Shown: positions 26,961 through 34,863 of the stretch, piece after piece
How positions within the stretch are numbered: position 1 is the first letter of the stretch
Layout: every line of letters starts with the position of its first letter
NCBI GenBank assembly: GCA_964389285.1
Contig: CAYMCZ010000006.1
Location: 1-64,000 of the forward strand
DNA length: 64,000 nt
Reading direction: 5' to 3'
Source: Alectryocaccobium sp964389285
GTDB taxonomy: Bacteria; Bacillota; Clostridia; Lachnospirales; Lachnospiraceae
Translations under genes and position numbers: made by a program
Notes under the pieces: model-generated
The model's input: only the letters and a program-made list of their open reading frames with translations
Told to the model about the DNA's origin: nothing
Database searches by the model: none

Positions 26961-26990
26961 AAAAAGAGCTGCCGCATTTATTTGCGGCAG
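26961..26990 (-). terminator. intrinsic terminator of cysK
   Basis: On the minus strand CTGCCGCA (26990-26983) and TGCGGCAG (26976-26969) form a perfect 8-bp stem with loop AATAAA, followed by CTCTTTTT. It separates cysK from the YeeE-like gene. Confidence 0.88.
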
Positions 26991-27000
26991 CCCGCAGTTC

Positions 27001-27933
27001 TCAATCCGTAAACAGCGCGGTGGAATAATATCTGTCTCCACTGTCCGGCAGCAGGGCTACGATTACTTTTCCTTTGTTTTCGGGCTTCTTTGCGTACTCT
27101 ATGGCCGCAAAAAGCGCGGCTCCGGACGAAATACCCACGGAAATTCCCTCTTTTTTTGCAAGCAGCTTCGCCGTTTCAAAAGCGTCCTTCCCGGAAGCCT
27201 TAAAAACTTCATCATAAACTTCCGTGTTCAGCACGTCCGGAACAAACCCTGCCCCGATACCCTGTATCTTATGCGCTCCGGCTCTGCCATCTGAAAGAAC
27301 GGGTGAGTCTTCCGGCTCAAGGGCCACGACTTTGACAGCCGGCTTCTGCTCTTTCAAATACTCGCCCACGCCGGTCACGGTACCGCCGGTACCTACTCCC
27401 GCTATGAAAATATCCACCTTTCCGTCCGTATCTTTCCAGATTTCGGGACCCGTAGCTGCCTTATGTACGGCCGGATTCGCGGGATTTACAAACTGTCCGG
27501 GTATAAAGCTGTCCGGGATTTCTTTGGAGAGCTCTTCGGCTTTTGCGATCGCTCCTTTCATTCCCTTTGCGCCTTCCGTAAGCACAAGTTCCGCGCCATA
27601 AGCCTTTAAAATATTTCTTCTTTCTATGCTCATGGTTTCGGGCATGGTCAGGATTATCCGGTATCCCTTTGCCGCCGCGATTGCGGCAAGGCCTATTCCG
27701 GTATTTCCGCTGGTCGGTTCTATGATCACCGCCCCCTGTTTCAGTATTCCTTTTTCCTCGGCGTCTTCGATCATGGCCCTGGCAATACGGTCTTTTACGC
27801 TGCCCGCGGGATTGAAATATTCCAGTTTAACAAGCACCGTCGCATTTAGAGAGAGTTCTTTTTCTATATTCACAACCTCAACAAGAGGCGTATTTCCGAT
27901 AAGTCCAAGCGTTCCTTTGTAAATGTTTGACAT
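27001..27933 (-). CDS. cysK: cysteine synthase A
   Basis: A 310-residue PLP enzyme (O-acetylserine sulfhydrylase) that makes cysteine from O-acetylserine and sulfide. IGNTPLVEV opens the fold, PLP-binding Lys sits in NPAGSVKDRIA near residue 45, the substrate loop is PTSGNTGIG, the phosphate cup is GTGGTVTG near residue 180, and GISSGAALFA lies near the end. The length is standard. It follows a metY remnant by about 50 bases and ends at a strong terminator. The sulfide could come through the adjacent sulfur import genes. Confidence 0.96.
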   Translation of the reverse strand: MSNIYKGTLGLIGNTPLVEVVNIEKELSLNATVLVKLEYFNPAGSVKDRIARAMIEDAEEKGILKQGAVIIEPTSGNTGIGLAAIAAAKGYRIILTMPETMSIERRNILKAYGAELVLTEGAKGMKGAIAKAEELSKEIPDSFIPGQFVNPANPAVHKAATGPEIWKDTDGKVDIFIAGVGTGGTVTGVGEYLKEQKPAVKVVALEPEDSPVLSDGRAGAHKIQGIGAGFVPDVLNTEVYDEVFKASGKDAFETAKLLAKKEGISVGISSGAALFAAIEYAKKPENKGKVIVALLPDSGDRYYSTALFTD

Positions 27934-27980
27934 GCCTTTGCCCTTCTTTCGTTTTATGATTTCTTTTAAAGTATATCAGA

Positions 27981-28142
27981 TTATCTGATGGATTTAAATC
28001 CGTTTTCCAGATCGGCTATTATATCGTCTATATGCTCAGTCCCGATGGAAAGTCTGATCGTGTTCGGCTTAATTCCCTGATCCAGAAGCTCTTCTTCATG
28101 GCCGACATGTATCTGTAAAGTCTCAAATTTGTAATCACTCAT
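27981..28142 (-). pseudogene. metY: O-acetylhomoserine sulfhydrylase remnant, N- and C-terminal ends joined
   Basis: A 53-codon frame starts MSDYKFETLQIHVGHE, the usual beginning of O-acetylhomoserine aminocarboxypropyltransferase, then passes directly into EELLDQGIKPNTIRLSIG and TEHIDDIIADLENGF, the usual end of the same enzyme. About 370 internal residues, including the PLP lysine, are gone, and the frame is intact across the joint. The likely crossover is at a Glu-Glu-rich point shared by both ends (HEEELL). The GGAG ribosome site is kept. It cannot be active. It sits just upstream of cysK in the same direction, so it may still be translated as a leader for cysK. Confidence 0.85.
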
Positions 28143-28394
28143 TATGGCTGATCTCCTTCTCCTTTGTGGACGGAATATAATAATATGGTCCGCGACTTCT
28201 TTTTCAGCAAAAAATTAAGCGACCTGATCTGAGGGTTAAGGACGGACTAATTTCCATACAGTACGAAATAACCGTTTTTACCGCAAACGAAACAACTGTA
28301 CATTTTCCTGTTTTTTGTACTGGTAAACAAGAGCCGGACTTGTTAAAATAAAACAAAAAAGCAGAAAACATTCTGCGGACAAGGGAGGTAACTT
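28143..28394. other. divergent gap between the metY remnant and desulfoferrodoxin
   Basis: About 250 bases of A/T-rich sequence holding the control regions of two divergent units. I see the ribosome sites at either end (AAGGAG on the minus side, AAGGGAGG on the plus side) but no convincing -35/-10 pair, and I recognise no SAM riboswitch or T-box core. Confidence 0.5.
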
Positions 28395-28763
28395 ATGACT
28401 TTTTACAAATGTGAATTATGCGGAAATATCATCAGACACATTAATGATTCCGGCGTGCGCTGCGTATGCTGCGGCGAAGAAATGCAGGCGCTGGTTCCGA
28501 ACACCACAGATGCCGCAGGCGAAAAACATGTCCCCGTAATAAAAACTGACGGACAAAAAGTTGAGGTTTCCGTCGGCTCCGTTGAACATCCGATGCTTGA
28601 CAATCATTATATCGAGTGGATCGTCCTCGAAACCAAATACGGCCGCCAGGTAAAACCTCTTAACCCCGGCGACAAACCCGTTGCCGAATTCATCATGACC
28701 GACGGCGACGAAGTTATCGCCGCATACGAACACTGCAACCTCCACGGCCTGTGGAAAGCATGA
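28395..28763 (+). CDS. dfx: desulfoferrodoxin (class I superoxide reductase)
   Basis: A 122-residue protein that reduces superoxide to peroxide without making oxygen, a common defence in anaerobes. The N-terminal desulforedoxin domain has CELCGN and CVCC, the four ligands of the first iron. The C-terminal neelaredoxin domain shows VEHPMLDNHYIEW and YEHCNLHGLWK, carrying the His and Cys ligands of the catalytic iron, and the conserved Lys/Glu region near KHVPVI. A strong AAGGGAGG precedes the start. It is a single-gene unit near the sulfur genes. Confidence 0.96.
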   Translation: MTFYKCELCGNIIRHINDSGVRCVCCGEEMQALVPNTTDAAGEKHVPVIKTDGQKVEVSVGSVEHPMLDNHYIEWIVLETKYGRQVKPLNPGDKPVAEFIMTDGDEVIAAYEHCNLHGLWKA

Positions 28764-28800
28764 CCGGCCCTAAACCCAAACTCAGCTAACCTAAGATTTT

Positions 28801-28818
28801 AAACGCCCCCGGGCGTTT
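28801..28818. terminator. short hairpin between convergent genes
   Basis: AAACGCC (28801-28807) pairs with GGCGTTT (28812-28818) over CCCG, 37 bases after the desulfoferrodoxin stop and 46 bases after the end of the facing gene. A run of A precedes it, giving an A/T tract on the minus strand. A weak bidirectional terminator is likely. Confidence 0.45.
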
Positions 28819-28864
28819 GCCTTTGCAGACAACCGGGGGAGAGGTTCGGATTGCCTCCCTACCC

Positions 28865-29164
28865 TTATATCGTCTCCAGCAGGAAGCTCACGGGTCGGAA
28901 ACCGTCGTTGCAGGAAATCATGGCAGACTTCGGATTTTTCATCCATCCGTCATAGAAATTCTCTCCTCCGTGAGCCAGCACCATCACAAAAGGCGAGAGC
29001 GAATCCCATGCGCTTTCGCAGAATCCTTCCGGTTTCTTCCAGCCTTCGGCAATGAAAGTCTGCCCTATACGCATATCGCATGCGTGCTCTATGGGATTTT
29101 CGTATTGATTTATGAGATCCTCATGACGGACAATCTTTTTTACGGTAATGCGTACTTTTTTCAT
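28865..29164 (-). CDS. TIGR04076 family protein
   Basis: A 99-residue cytoplasmic protein. The conserved pattern of a family of small anaerobe proteins (TIGR04076) is visible: Cys at ACDMRIGQTF, PEGFCESAWDSLSPFVMVLAHGG, and ISCNDGFRPVSF near the end. Three spaced cysteines suggest metal or redox chemistry, but no function is established to my knowledge. The start is weakly supported by AAAGGAT about 12 bases upstream. It stands alone between desulfoferrodoxin and the radical SAM gene, transcribed against both. Confidence 0.7.
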   Translation of the reverse strand: MKKVRITVKKIVRHEDLINQYENPIEHACDMRIGQTFIAEGWKKPEGFCESAWDSLSPFVMVLAHGGENFYDGWMKNPKSAMISCNDGFRPVSFLLETI

Positions 29165-29301
29165 TTTGTATTCATATCCTTTTCGTAAACAAATGTATTA
29201 TCGTTGCTTTTTATCTGTATTATTATCAGGGGCTCGCCTGTTTGCCGTATGTTACTTGGTATAAGTTAGAATTTTTATGCTTTCTCAGGAGGTAGCTTAT
29301 T

Positions 29302-30393
29302 ATGAATAATTGGAAAACCCTTCTCGCTAACGGATATGACGATATTGAAATGCTAAAAGAAAAACTTTCGTTTTCCGATGATGAAATTCAGGTGTTAAAA
29401 ACGATCCAGGAACAGTTCCCTGTCTTCGTAAATTCGTATTATCTTTCTCTGATTGACGCAAATGACCCGAATGATCCCATCCGTAAAATGAGTATCCCCG
29501 ACAGCCATGAGCTGATCAGGGCGGGCAGCTTCGATACGAGCGGAGAGCAGTCGAACACCATACTTCCGGGACTGCAGCATAAATACAGGGAAACGGCATT
29601 AATATTGTCAACAAATCAGTGTGCCATGTACTGCCGTCACTGTTTCCGCAAAAGGCTGGTCGGCCTGTCGGAAGATGAAACAAGCGGCCACATCGGTGAA
29701 ATGGCATCTTATATATCGGAACACAGGGAAATTTCAAACGTCCTGATAAGCGGCGGGGATTCGTTCGTAAACAGCAACGCCACGATCGAAAAATATCTTT
29801 CGGCATTATGTGACATACCCCACTTGGATATTATCCGTTTCGGGACGCGAACTCCCGTGGTTCTCCCTCAGAGGATCACTCTTGACGACGAATTCAGGCA
29901 GCTTTTGGAATTTTATTCCTCAAAGAAAAAAATCTGTGTCGTGACACAGTTTAATCATCCGAAAGAAATAACTGCAGAATCAGCTGCCGCCGTCAACGCG
30001 CTTCTTACTCTGGGTATCCCGGTACGAAACCAGACCGTCCTGCTTAAAGGCATAAACGATGATTCCCGTGTGCTCGGAGAACTCCTCAGAAAGGCGACAT
30101 CCATAGGAATAATCCCGTATTATGTTTTTCAGTGCCGTCCCGTGACAGGCGTTATGAATCATTTTCAGGTTCCTCTTATAAAAGGCCAGAAGATCGTGCA
30201 GGATGCCATGCAGCTGCAAAACGGACAGGGAAAAAGCTTTCGCTTCATAATGTCGCACGTGTCCGGAAAAATCGAAATATTAGGCCCTTCGGACGACGGA
30301 AAAATGCTTTTTAAATATCATCAGGCAAAGGATCCGTCCGACAGCGGAAAAATATTCGCGAAAGAATTGTCTGACGCTCAGTGCTGGCTTTGA
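29302..30393 (+). CDS. KamA family radical SAM protein (lysine 2,3-aminomutase-like)
   Basis: A 363-residue radical SAM enzyme. The 4Fe-4S ligands are CAMYCRHC at residues 107-114, in the KamA version followed by FRKR; ISGGDSFV is the SAM-binding GGD motif; RFGTRTPVVLPQRIT is shared with lysine 2,3-aminomutases. It is shorter than KamA (about 415), and the usual Gly-rich PLP-lysine segment near the C-terminus is not obvious; SGKIEILGPSDDGK is the only comparable region. It may act on an amino acid or a small peptide. AGGAGGTAGC precedes the start. No ablA/ablB or elongation factor P partner is nearby. Confidence 0.85.
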   Translation: MNNWKTLLANGYDDIEMLKEKLSFSDDEIQVLKTIQEQFPVFVNSYYLSLIDANDPNDPIRKMSIPDSHELIRAGSFDTSGEQSNTILPGLQHKYRETALILSTNQCAMYCRHCFRKRLVGLSEDETSGHIGEMASYISEHREISNVLISGGDSFVNSNATIEKYLSALCDIPHLDIIRFGTRTPVVLPQRITLDDEFRQLLEFYSSKKKICVVTQFNHPKEITAESAAAVNALLTLGIPVRNQTVLLKGINDDSRVLGELLRKATSIGIIPYYVFQCRPVTGVMNHFQVPLIKGQKIVQDAMQLQNGQGKSFRFIMSHVSGKIEILGPSDDGKMLFKYHQAKDPSDSGKIFAKELSDAQCWL

Positions 30394-30412
30394 TTTTATA
30401 TGCTTTAAATAA

Positions 30413-30946
30413 TTATGTCGGTACATATACTATAGCGGTCTTCTTAAGCGTTGATATAATTCTTTCCGCAGCGGAATAAAAAAGGCTCGCGCAGTATACA
30501 TAAACGACTATGTTCGGCTGTTTGCCGAACAGAATACCCGCCGCTACAACGCCGATGTTTACCGCGGCGTTTAGCAGGTGTCTTTTCCATGGCGCGTCAT
30601 TTTTTCTGGCCTCCCTGAAACGCAGCAAAGCGATAACTCCGACAATCCCCCTGTATCCCATAAGATACATCATGATAAGCCGCTCGGAACCGCCGTAACC
30701 GGCAGCAACAAAAATACCCAGGTCTAAAATAATTATGCCCAGATAAAATATTTTCATTCCGTCAACCATGTTTTTTGCCATGGTAAAATAAAATGCCAGA
30801 AAACGGCCGCCCATGGCGATCAGGTATATTCCCAGTGCCAAGATGATTAAAAGCAGTCCGTAAGATACTTCCATGATTAAAAGCACGGCAAAGAAAATCG
30901 TTGCCGCCGCGATTGCCAGATTTCTAATTCTCGCTATCTTCCTCAT
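30413..30946 (-). CDS. membrane protein of unknown function
   Basis: A 177-residue protein with about five hydrophobic segments (residues 10-27, 30-50, 66-84, 93-110 and 130-160) and a short Arg/Lys-rich start. I do not recognise a family. The start overlaps the end of the DUF6765 gene by 23 bp, so it is translated from the same message and may act with that protein at the membrane. Confidence 0.7.
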   Translation of the reverse strand: MRKIARIRNLAIAAATIFFAVLLIMEVSYGLLLIILALGIYLIAMGGRFLAFYFTMAKNMVDGMKIFYLGIIILDLGIFVAAGYGGSERLIMMYLMGYRGIVGVIALLRFREARKNDAPWKRHLLNAAVNIGVVAAGILFGKQPNIVVYVYCASLFYSAAERIISTLKKTAIVYVPT

Positions 30947-32099
30947 TCAGAGCCTCCGTTACAAAGTTTTCTATCAGCAGCATATAATCGCTGATTCCCT
31001 TGTGTTTGCCGTCGTATTCGACAGAGTATCCGGCAAGCATGTTCCCGGATTTATATATTTTATTAGTCACCATGCTTTTCTGAGCCAGCGCGGCCAGTAT
31101 GAATTTTCCGAGACCGGTATCCTGCTTTTTATCGTCAGCGGCATTTTCATATTCCTGCCTGAATGTTTCTTCGCTGAAATCCTCTATGACGCATCCGGAA
31201 AGCTTTTCGCCGAATGCCTTCCAGTCGGCGCAGGCATCCTTTTGACGCTTTGAGATGATTTCCCTGATTTCTTTTTCATGCGGTGCCGCGGCTTCGGTGT
31301 CATACATGTTTAATTCAAATGTTTCAATTTCTCCGCGCAGATATTTCATCGCGTAAATCATCTGGCAAAACGCGTTGTAATAGTCTTCCTGCTTGTCCTT
31401 AAAGACAATTTGATAATCTTTCCACGCCGGCAGATATTTATAGCGCATAAAACTGTAATCCGGCAGGTGTCCTGCCCGTCCGTGCCCCAGATTCATTACG
31501 GAGTTTTCATCGATTATTGAAATGCTGCTGATATATCTGGCGTTTTCAATGTCTTCTTTTGCCGTAGGCTTAAAGATTATCTTTCTTTCCGTCCAGTCGT
31601 TGTTTTCCTCAAGCACTTCATAAAAATAATAATTCGTATTGTTTATTACCATTGAAGGCGTGCCCGCAAAATACCTGTGCGCCCAGGTGTCGGCCAGGAT
31701 ATGCATGGCCACGCCCACCGCCTGAAGGCTTTTGTCTTTTGCGAGATTAATTGTATCGACAAGAAGTGCTCCGTTTGCGTCGCATATCATCCGGTATTTG
31801 TTTTTATATCGCTTTCCGCCTTTCTTTACGTCCGCGTAGAGGTCATAAGGCAGAAAATGAAAAGACGCCCAGATTCTGGTAATATCCTGCAGGCCTACCG
31901 CGTCAGTCCTCACGTCGGCCATTTCCATGGCAGTTTGAGTGGTGGCTGCCGACAGCGGCGCCTTAAGCGATGACAAAAACGTCCTGGTGCAGTTGTCGGG
32001 AAACTGTGCGCTGTAGCAAATCTCGGAGGCTTCCTCATGGTTATATCCGGCCAGATACGCCGCGCAGTAAGTCGCGTAATAATGAAAATCCAGTTGCAT
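30924..32099 (-). CDS. DUF6765 family protein
   Basis: A 391-residue protein opening MQLDFHYYATYCAAYLAGY, with a His early in the chain and SAQFPDNCT shortly after, then AMHILADTWAHRYFAG near residue 135 and GHGRAGHLPDYS near 210. These repeated His/Asp positions resemble a metal-dependent phosphohydrolase or phospholipase C-like all-helical site, which is how I read DUF6765. No signal peptide is present. The ATG at 32099 fits the family start and has GGGGTGA upstream; the frame opens at 32108. It overlaps small membrane proteins on both sides. Substrate unknown. Confidence 0.7.
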   Translation of the reverse strand: MQLDFHYYATYCAAYLAGYNHEEASEICYSAQFPDNCTRTFLSSLKAPLSAATTQTAMEMADVRTDAVGLQDITRIWASFHFLPYDLYADVKKGGKRYKNKYRMICDANGALLVDTINLAKDKSLQAVGVAMHILADTWAHRYFAGTPSMVINNTNYYFYEVLEENNDWTERKIIFKPTAKEDIENARYISSISIIDENSVMNLGHGRAGHLPDYSFMRYKYLPAWKDYQIVFKDKQEDYYNAFCQMIYAMKYLRGEIETFELNMYDTEAAAPHEKEIREIISKRQKDACADWKAFGEKLSGCVIEDFSEETFRQEYENAADDKKQDTGLGKFILAALAQKSMVTNKIYKSGNMLAGYSVEYDGKHKGISDYMLLIENFVTEALNEEDSEN

Positions 32100-32104
32100 A
32101 CAAA

Positions 32105-32611
32105 TCACCCCTTAGCTTTAACCTGCTCATTTTTTTCCAAAGCGCGTATCCGAAAGGCCGCGATAACAAGCTGAAGTACTGCGAAAAATGCGGTTGCTTC
32201 CACGGCAAGCGAAACAATTTCGCTTAATATCCCGTGATCGCCCTCCGGCAGCATAATTATCATTAACACCAATGAGAGTGCGGACATAATCAGGATAATA
32301 ACCGCGAAAACGATATACAGCTTTTTCTTTTTTTTGCCCATTCCCACGGAGCGGGCGGACAGACCCACATAAAGTTTAAAAGCCATATCGATGCCCGAAA
32401 TGATAAATACCGCTATCACCAGAGCGAAAACAGGGTAATACTCCTCCGCTTCCAGATATACTTTCACCTGATAATATGTCTGCATTAATGCCTTTACCAC
32501 GCTCCATACGGAAAATACTATAACTGCCGTTCCGCTGCCGATAAGTCTGCTTCTCTGCCTCATCAGTTCAATATTTTGCGGGCTCTGAGTTGAAATTTCT
32601 TCTCTTGTCAT
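32105..32611 (-). CDS. four-helix membrane protein of unknown function
   Basis: A 168-residue protein with hydrophobic segments near residues 27-45, 60-83, 101-124 and 132-152, and a basic cluster GKKKKKLY between helices two and three. No family is recognised. AAAGGAG lies upstream. It precedes the DUF6765 gene with near overlap and follows cardiolipin synthase by about 30 bp, so the four genes from cls to 30413 are likely one membrane-related operon. Confidence 0.65.
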   Translation of the reverse strand: MTREEISTQSPQNIELMRQRSRLIGSGTAVIVFSVWSVVKALMQTYYQVKVYLEAEEYYPVFALVIAVFIISGIDMAFKLYVGLSARSVGMGKKKKKLYIVFAVIILIMSALSLVLMIIMLPEGDHGILSEIVSLAVEATAFFAVLQLVIAAFRIRALEKNEQVKAKG

Positions 32612-32643
32612 TACTTTTGCCGGCTCCTTTCGAATAATGCATT

Positions 32644-34215
32644 TTACAGCAAAGGTGCTATGAATTTCAGGAACAACCCCGCTATTTTATAAGATTTCTT
32701 TTCGTTCTTAATGCTTTTGGCCGTTACCGGTCTGCATTTCGATAAGGTTTCCTGAAAATCAGCCTCTATATCGGAAATACAGGATGTTTTATACATATAT
32801 GCGGCGCACTCAAAGTGATGATATAAACTTCGATAATCCATGTTGATCGTACCGACGACGGCTTTTACATCATCGCTTATAACAACTTTCGCGTGAACAA
32901 ATCCCGGTGTGTATTCGTAAATTTTAACGCCGGCGCCGGTCAGCGCTCTGTAATGCGATTTTGCCAGCGCGTAAACCGCTTTTTTATCCGGAATGCCGGG
33001 AAGGATAAGTTTAACATCCACTCCTCTTTGAGCGGCGAATTTTATTGCGGTCTCCAGTTCGCCGTCCAGGATCAGATAAGGCGTCATGATGTGTACATAT
33101 TTTTTTGCACGGTTCAGTATGTCCATATAAACCGCTTCCCCGGTCCTGTCCGGATCCAGAGGGCAGTATCCGTAAGGAACCGCATATCCGCCCGGATTAT
33201 CGGGAATAAAACCGGTGTCCTCCAGATACGGCTTAAATACGGGCTTCTCTTTTCCGGTAATATTCCACATCTGCAGGAAAAGCAGGGTAAAACTTTTTAC
33301 TGCATCGCCTTTTAACATAACGGCCGTGTCTTTCCAGTGCCCGAACAGCTGCTTTTTGTTGATATATTCATCCGCCAGATTGACGCCGCCGTTGAAAGCC
33401 ACCTTGCCGTCGATTACCAGAATTTTGCGGTGGTCACGGTAATTAAAATGCGAAGACAGCAGCGGAACAAGCGGAGAAAAAGACTTTGCTTTAATACCCT
33501 GCTCTTTCAGCAGCTTACAATAATTCGGCGAAAGCGTGGATATTTCACACATACCGTCATACATAACACGTACATCCACACCGGCTTTCGCTTTTCGTAT
33601 CAGAATCTCCAGAATCTTTCCCCACATGTATCCTTCTTCGATTATGAAGTATTCCATGAAAATAAAATTTTCCGCTTTTTCCAGTTCCTCAAGCATTGCC
33701 GCAAACTTATCTTCCCCAAGGGGAAAATAGCATATTTCCGTGTTTTTATAGACAGGGAAGCATCCGTTACGGTTAAGATAAGTCACAAGGGCATCCGTTC
33801 CGGCTCCGTCATCCGAAAGCTCTTTCATTATGTGCTCCGGCTGTTCGATGAGATTTTTTGTGTTTCTGAGAATCGCATCAACTCTTTTCTTCTGCGCACG
33901 GTGCCCCGGATTCATTTTGGTATACCAGAGCAGGAGCGCGCCCATAAAAGGAAAAACCGCAATAATCAGCATCCATGTCAGCTTTGAGGAGTTGTCACTC
34001 GAACTCGCAAAAAGATGGATAACCATTATTACGGTAAAAACGGTTGTTATCAGTACATATATATGGATATAGTGATGAAGCCAGACAAAAACAGCGATAT
34101 ACAGGATGACCTGCAGGGCCAGCAGTATTAAAATAACAAAAAGCCGGCTGAAGATAAGTGAGTGCAGTCCGTTCTTTTTCGGTTTTGCCAAACGCAGGGT
34201 GCTGTTGTCATCCAT
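32644..34215 (-). CDS. cls: cardiolipin synthase
   Basis: A 523-residue phospholipase D superfamily enzyme that condenses phosphatidylglycerol into cardiolipin at the membrane. Two N-terminal membrane helices are followed by a short PLDc_N region and two HKD motifs: FNYRDHRKILVIDGKVAFNG near residue 260 and GFVHAKVVISDDVKAVVGT near 440. The length is usual for the family. The frame opens at 34245, but ATG 34215 (MDDNSTLRL) has AAGGGAT upstream while the earlier start has no ribosome site. It is first in a minus-strand series with two membrane proteins and DUF6765. Confidence 0.93.
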   Translation of the reverse strand: MDDNSTLRLAKPKKNGLHSLIFSRLFVILILLALQVILYIAVFVWLHHYIHIYVLITTVFTVIMVIHLFASSSDNSSKLTWMLIIAVFPFMGALLLWYTKMNPGHRAQKKRVDAILRNTKNLIEQPEHIMKELSDDGAGTDALVTYLNRNGCFPVYKNTEICYFPLGEDKFAAMLEELEKAENFIFMEYFIIEEGYMWGKILEILIRKAKAGVDVRVMYDGMCEISTLSPNYCKLLKEQGIKAKSFSPLVPLLSSHFNYRDHRKILVIDGKVAFNGGVNLADEYINKKQLFGHWKDTAVMLKGDAVKSFTLLFLQMWNITGKEKPVFKPYLEDTGFIPDNPGGYAVPYGYCPLDPDRTGEAVYMDILNRAKKYVHIMTPYLILDGELETAIKFAAQRGVDVKLILPGIPDKKAVYALAKSHYRALTGAGVKIYEYTPGFVHAKVVISDDVKAVVGTINMDYRSLYHHFECAAYMYKTSCISDIEADFQETLSKCRPVTAKSIKNEKKSYKIAGLFLKFIAPLL

Positions 34216-34292
34216 ATTTGTAATCCCTTTCTCATGTTTTGACATTATAATAATTACATGATACTATTCAATTCAAATAATGGCAAGGAATA

Positions 34293-34808
34293 ATGCTCAT
34301 GGGTGCAGACCGCAAAAACACAAAAAATCAAATAATTCAAAAAAAGATTCAGCGTTACGGTTCTGCAATCCTGCATTCGGAGTCTTTTGACCGTGCCGCA
34401 CACCAGCGGCATCATATCTGCGGAACGGTTTCCGAACACACCCTGACCGTATGCACCATAGGTTTACGTATCGCCCGGCTATTAAATAAAGCCGGTTTTA
34501 ACGTAAACGAAAAAGATCTGGTTGAAGGCTCTTTATGTCATGATCTCGGCATGATCGGCCGCGACGAAAAATATAATAAACAAACCAAAGCCTGGAAAAT
34601 GCATCCCAAAGAATCCCTTAAGGCTGCCCGCGAGATAGTTCCCGACTTAAGCCAAAATGCCGAAACCATGATTCTTTCCCACATGTGGCCGATAGGCGGC
34701 CCCCGCCCGCGCTCCCGCGAGGCAGTTATATTAAATATCGCCGATAAACTGGGAAGTCTGGCGGACTGGAAAAATTTTCTGGTTGATAAAATTAAGAACA
34801 TGTCTTAA
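34293..34808 (+). CDS. HD domain phosphohydrolase
   Basis: A 171-residue HD-superfamily protein. Metal-binding residues appear in order: HTLTVC near residue 50, the HD pair in SLCHDLGMIG near residue 86, and LSHMWPIGGPRP with IADKLGSLADW near the end. This arrangement fits small HD hydrolases acting on nucleotides or other phosphoesters. Two starts are possible, ATG 34293 and ATG 34299, both behind AAGGA. It is divergent from cls and convergent with the sulfotransferase lipoprotein. Substrate unknown. Confidence 0.85.
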   Translation: MLMGADRKNTKNQIIQKKIQRYGSAILHSESFDRAAHQRHHICGTVSEHTLTVCTIGLRIARLLNKAGFNVNEKDLVEGSLCHDLGMIGRDEKYNKQTKAWKMHPKESLKAAREIVPDLSQNAETMILSHMWPIGGPRPRSREAVILNIADKLGSLADWKNFLVDKIKNMS

Positions 34809-34863
34809 TGCATTAGCCGCTTTTCGTCCGGAAAAGAGCTTTAATAATCGCCGCTCCTCCTTT

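Noticed and set aside
28143..28394. SAM riboswitch or T-box upstream of the metY remnant
   Set aside because: I could not find the SAM-I core or T-box sequence; only ordinary leader sequence was seen.
33337..33987. 216-codon plus-strand frame inside cls
   Set aside because: Antisense shadow of the cardiolipin synthase HKD region with no supporting signals.
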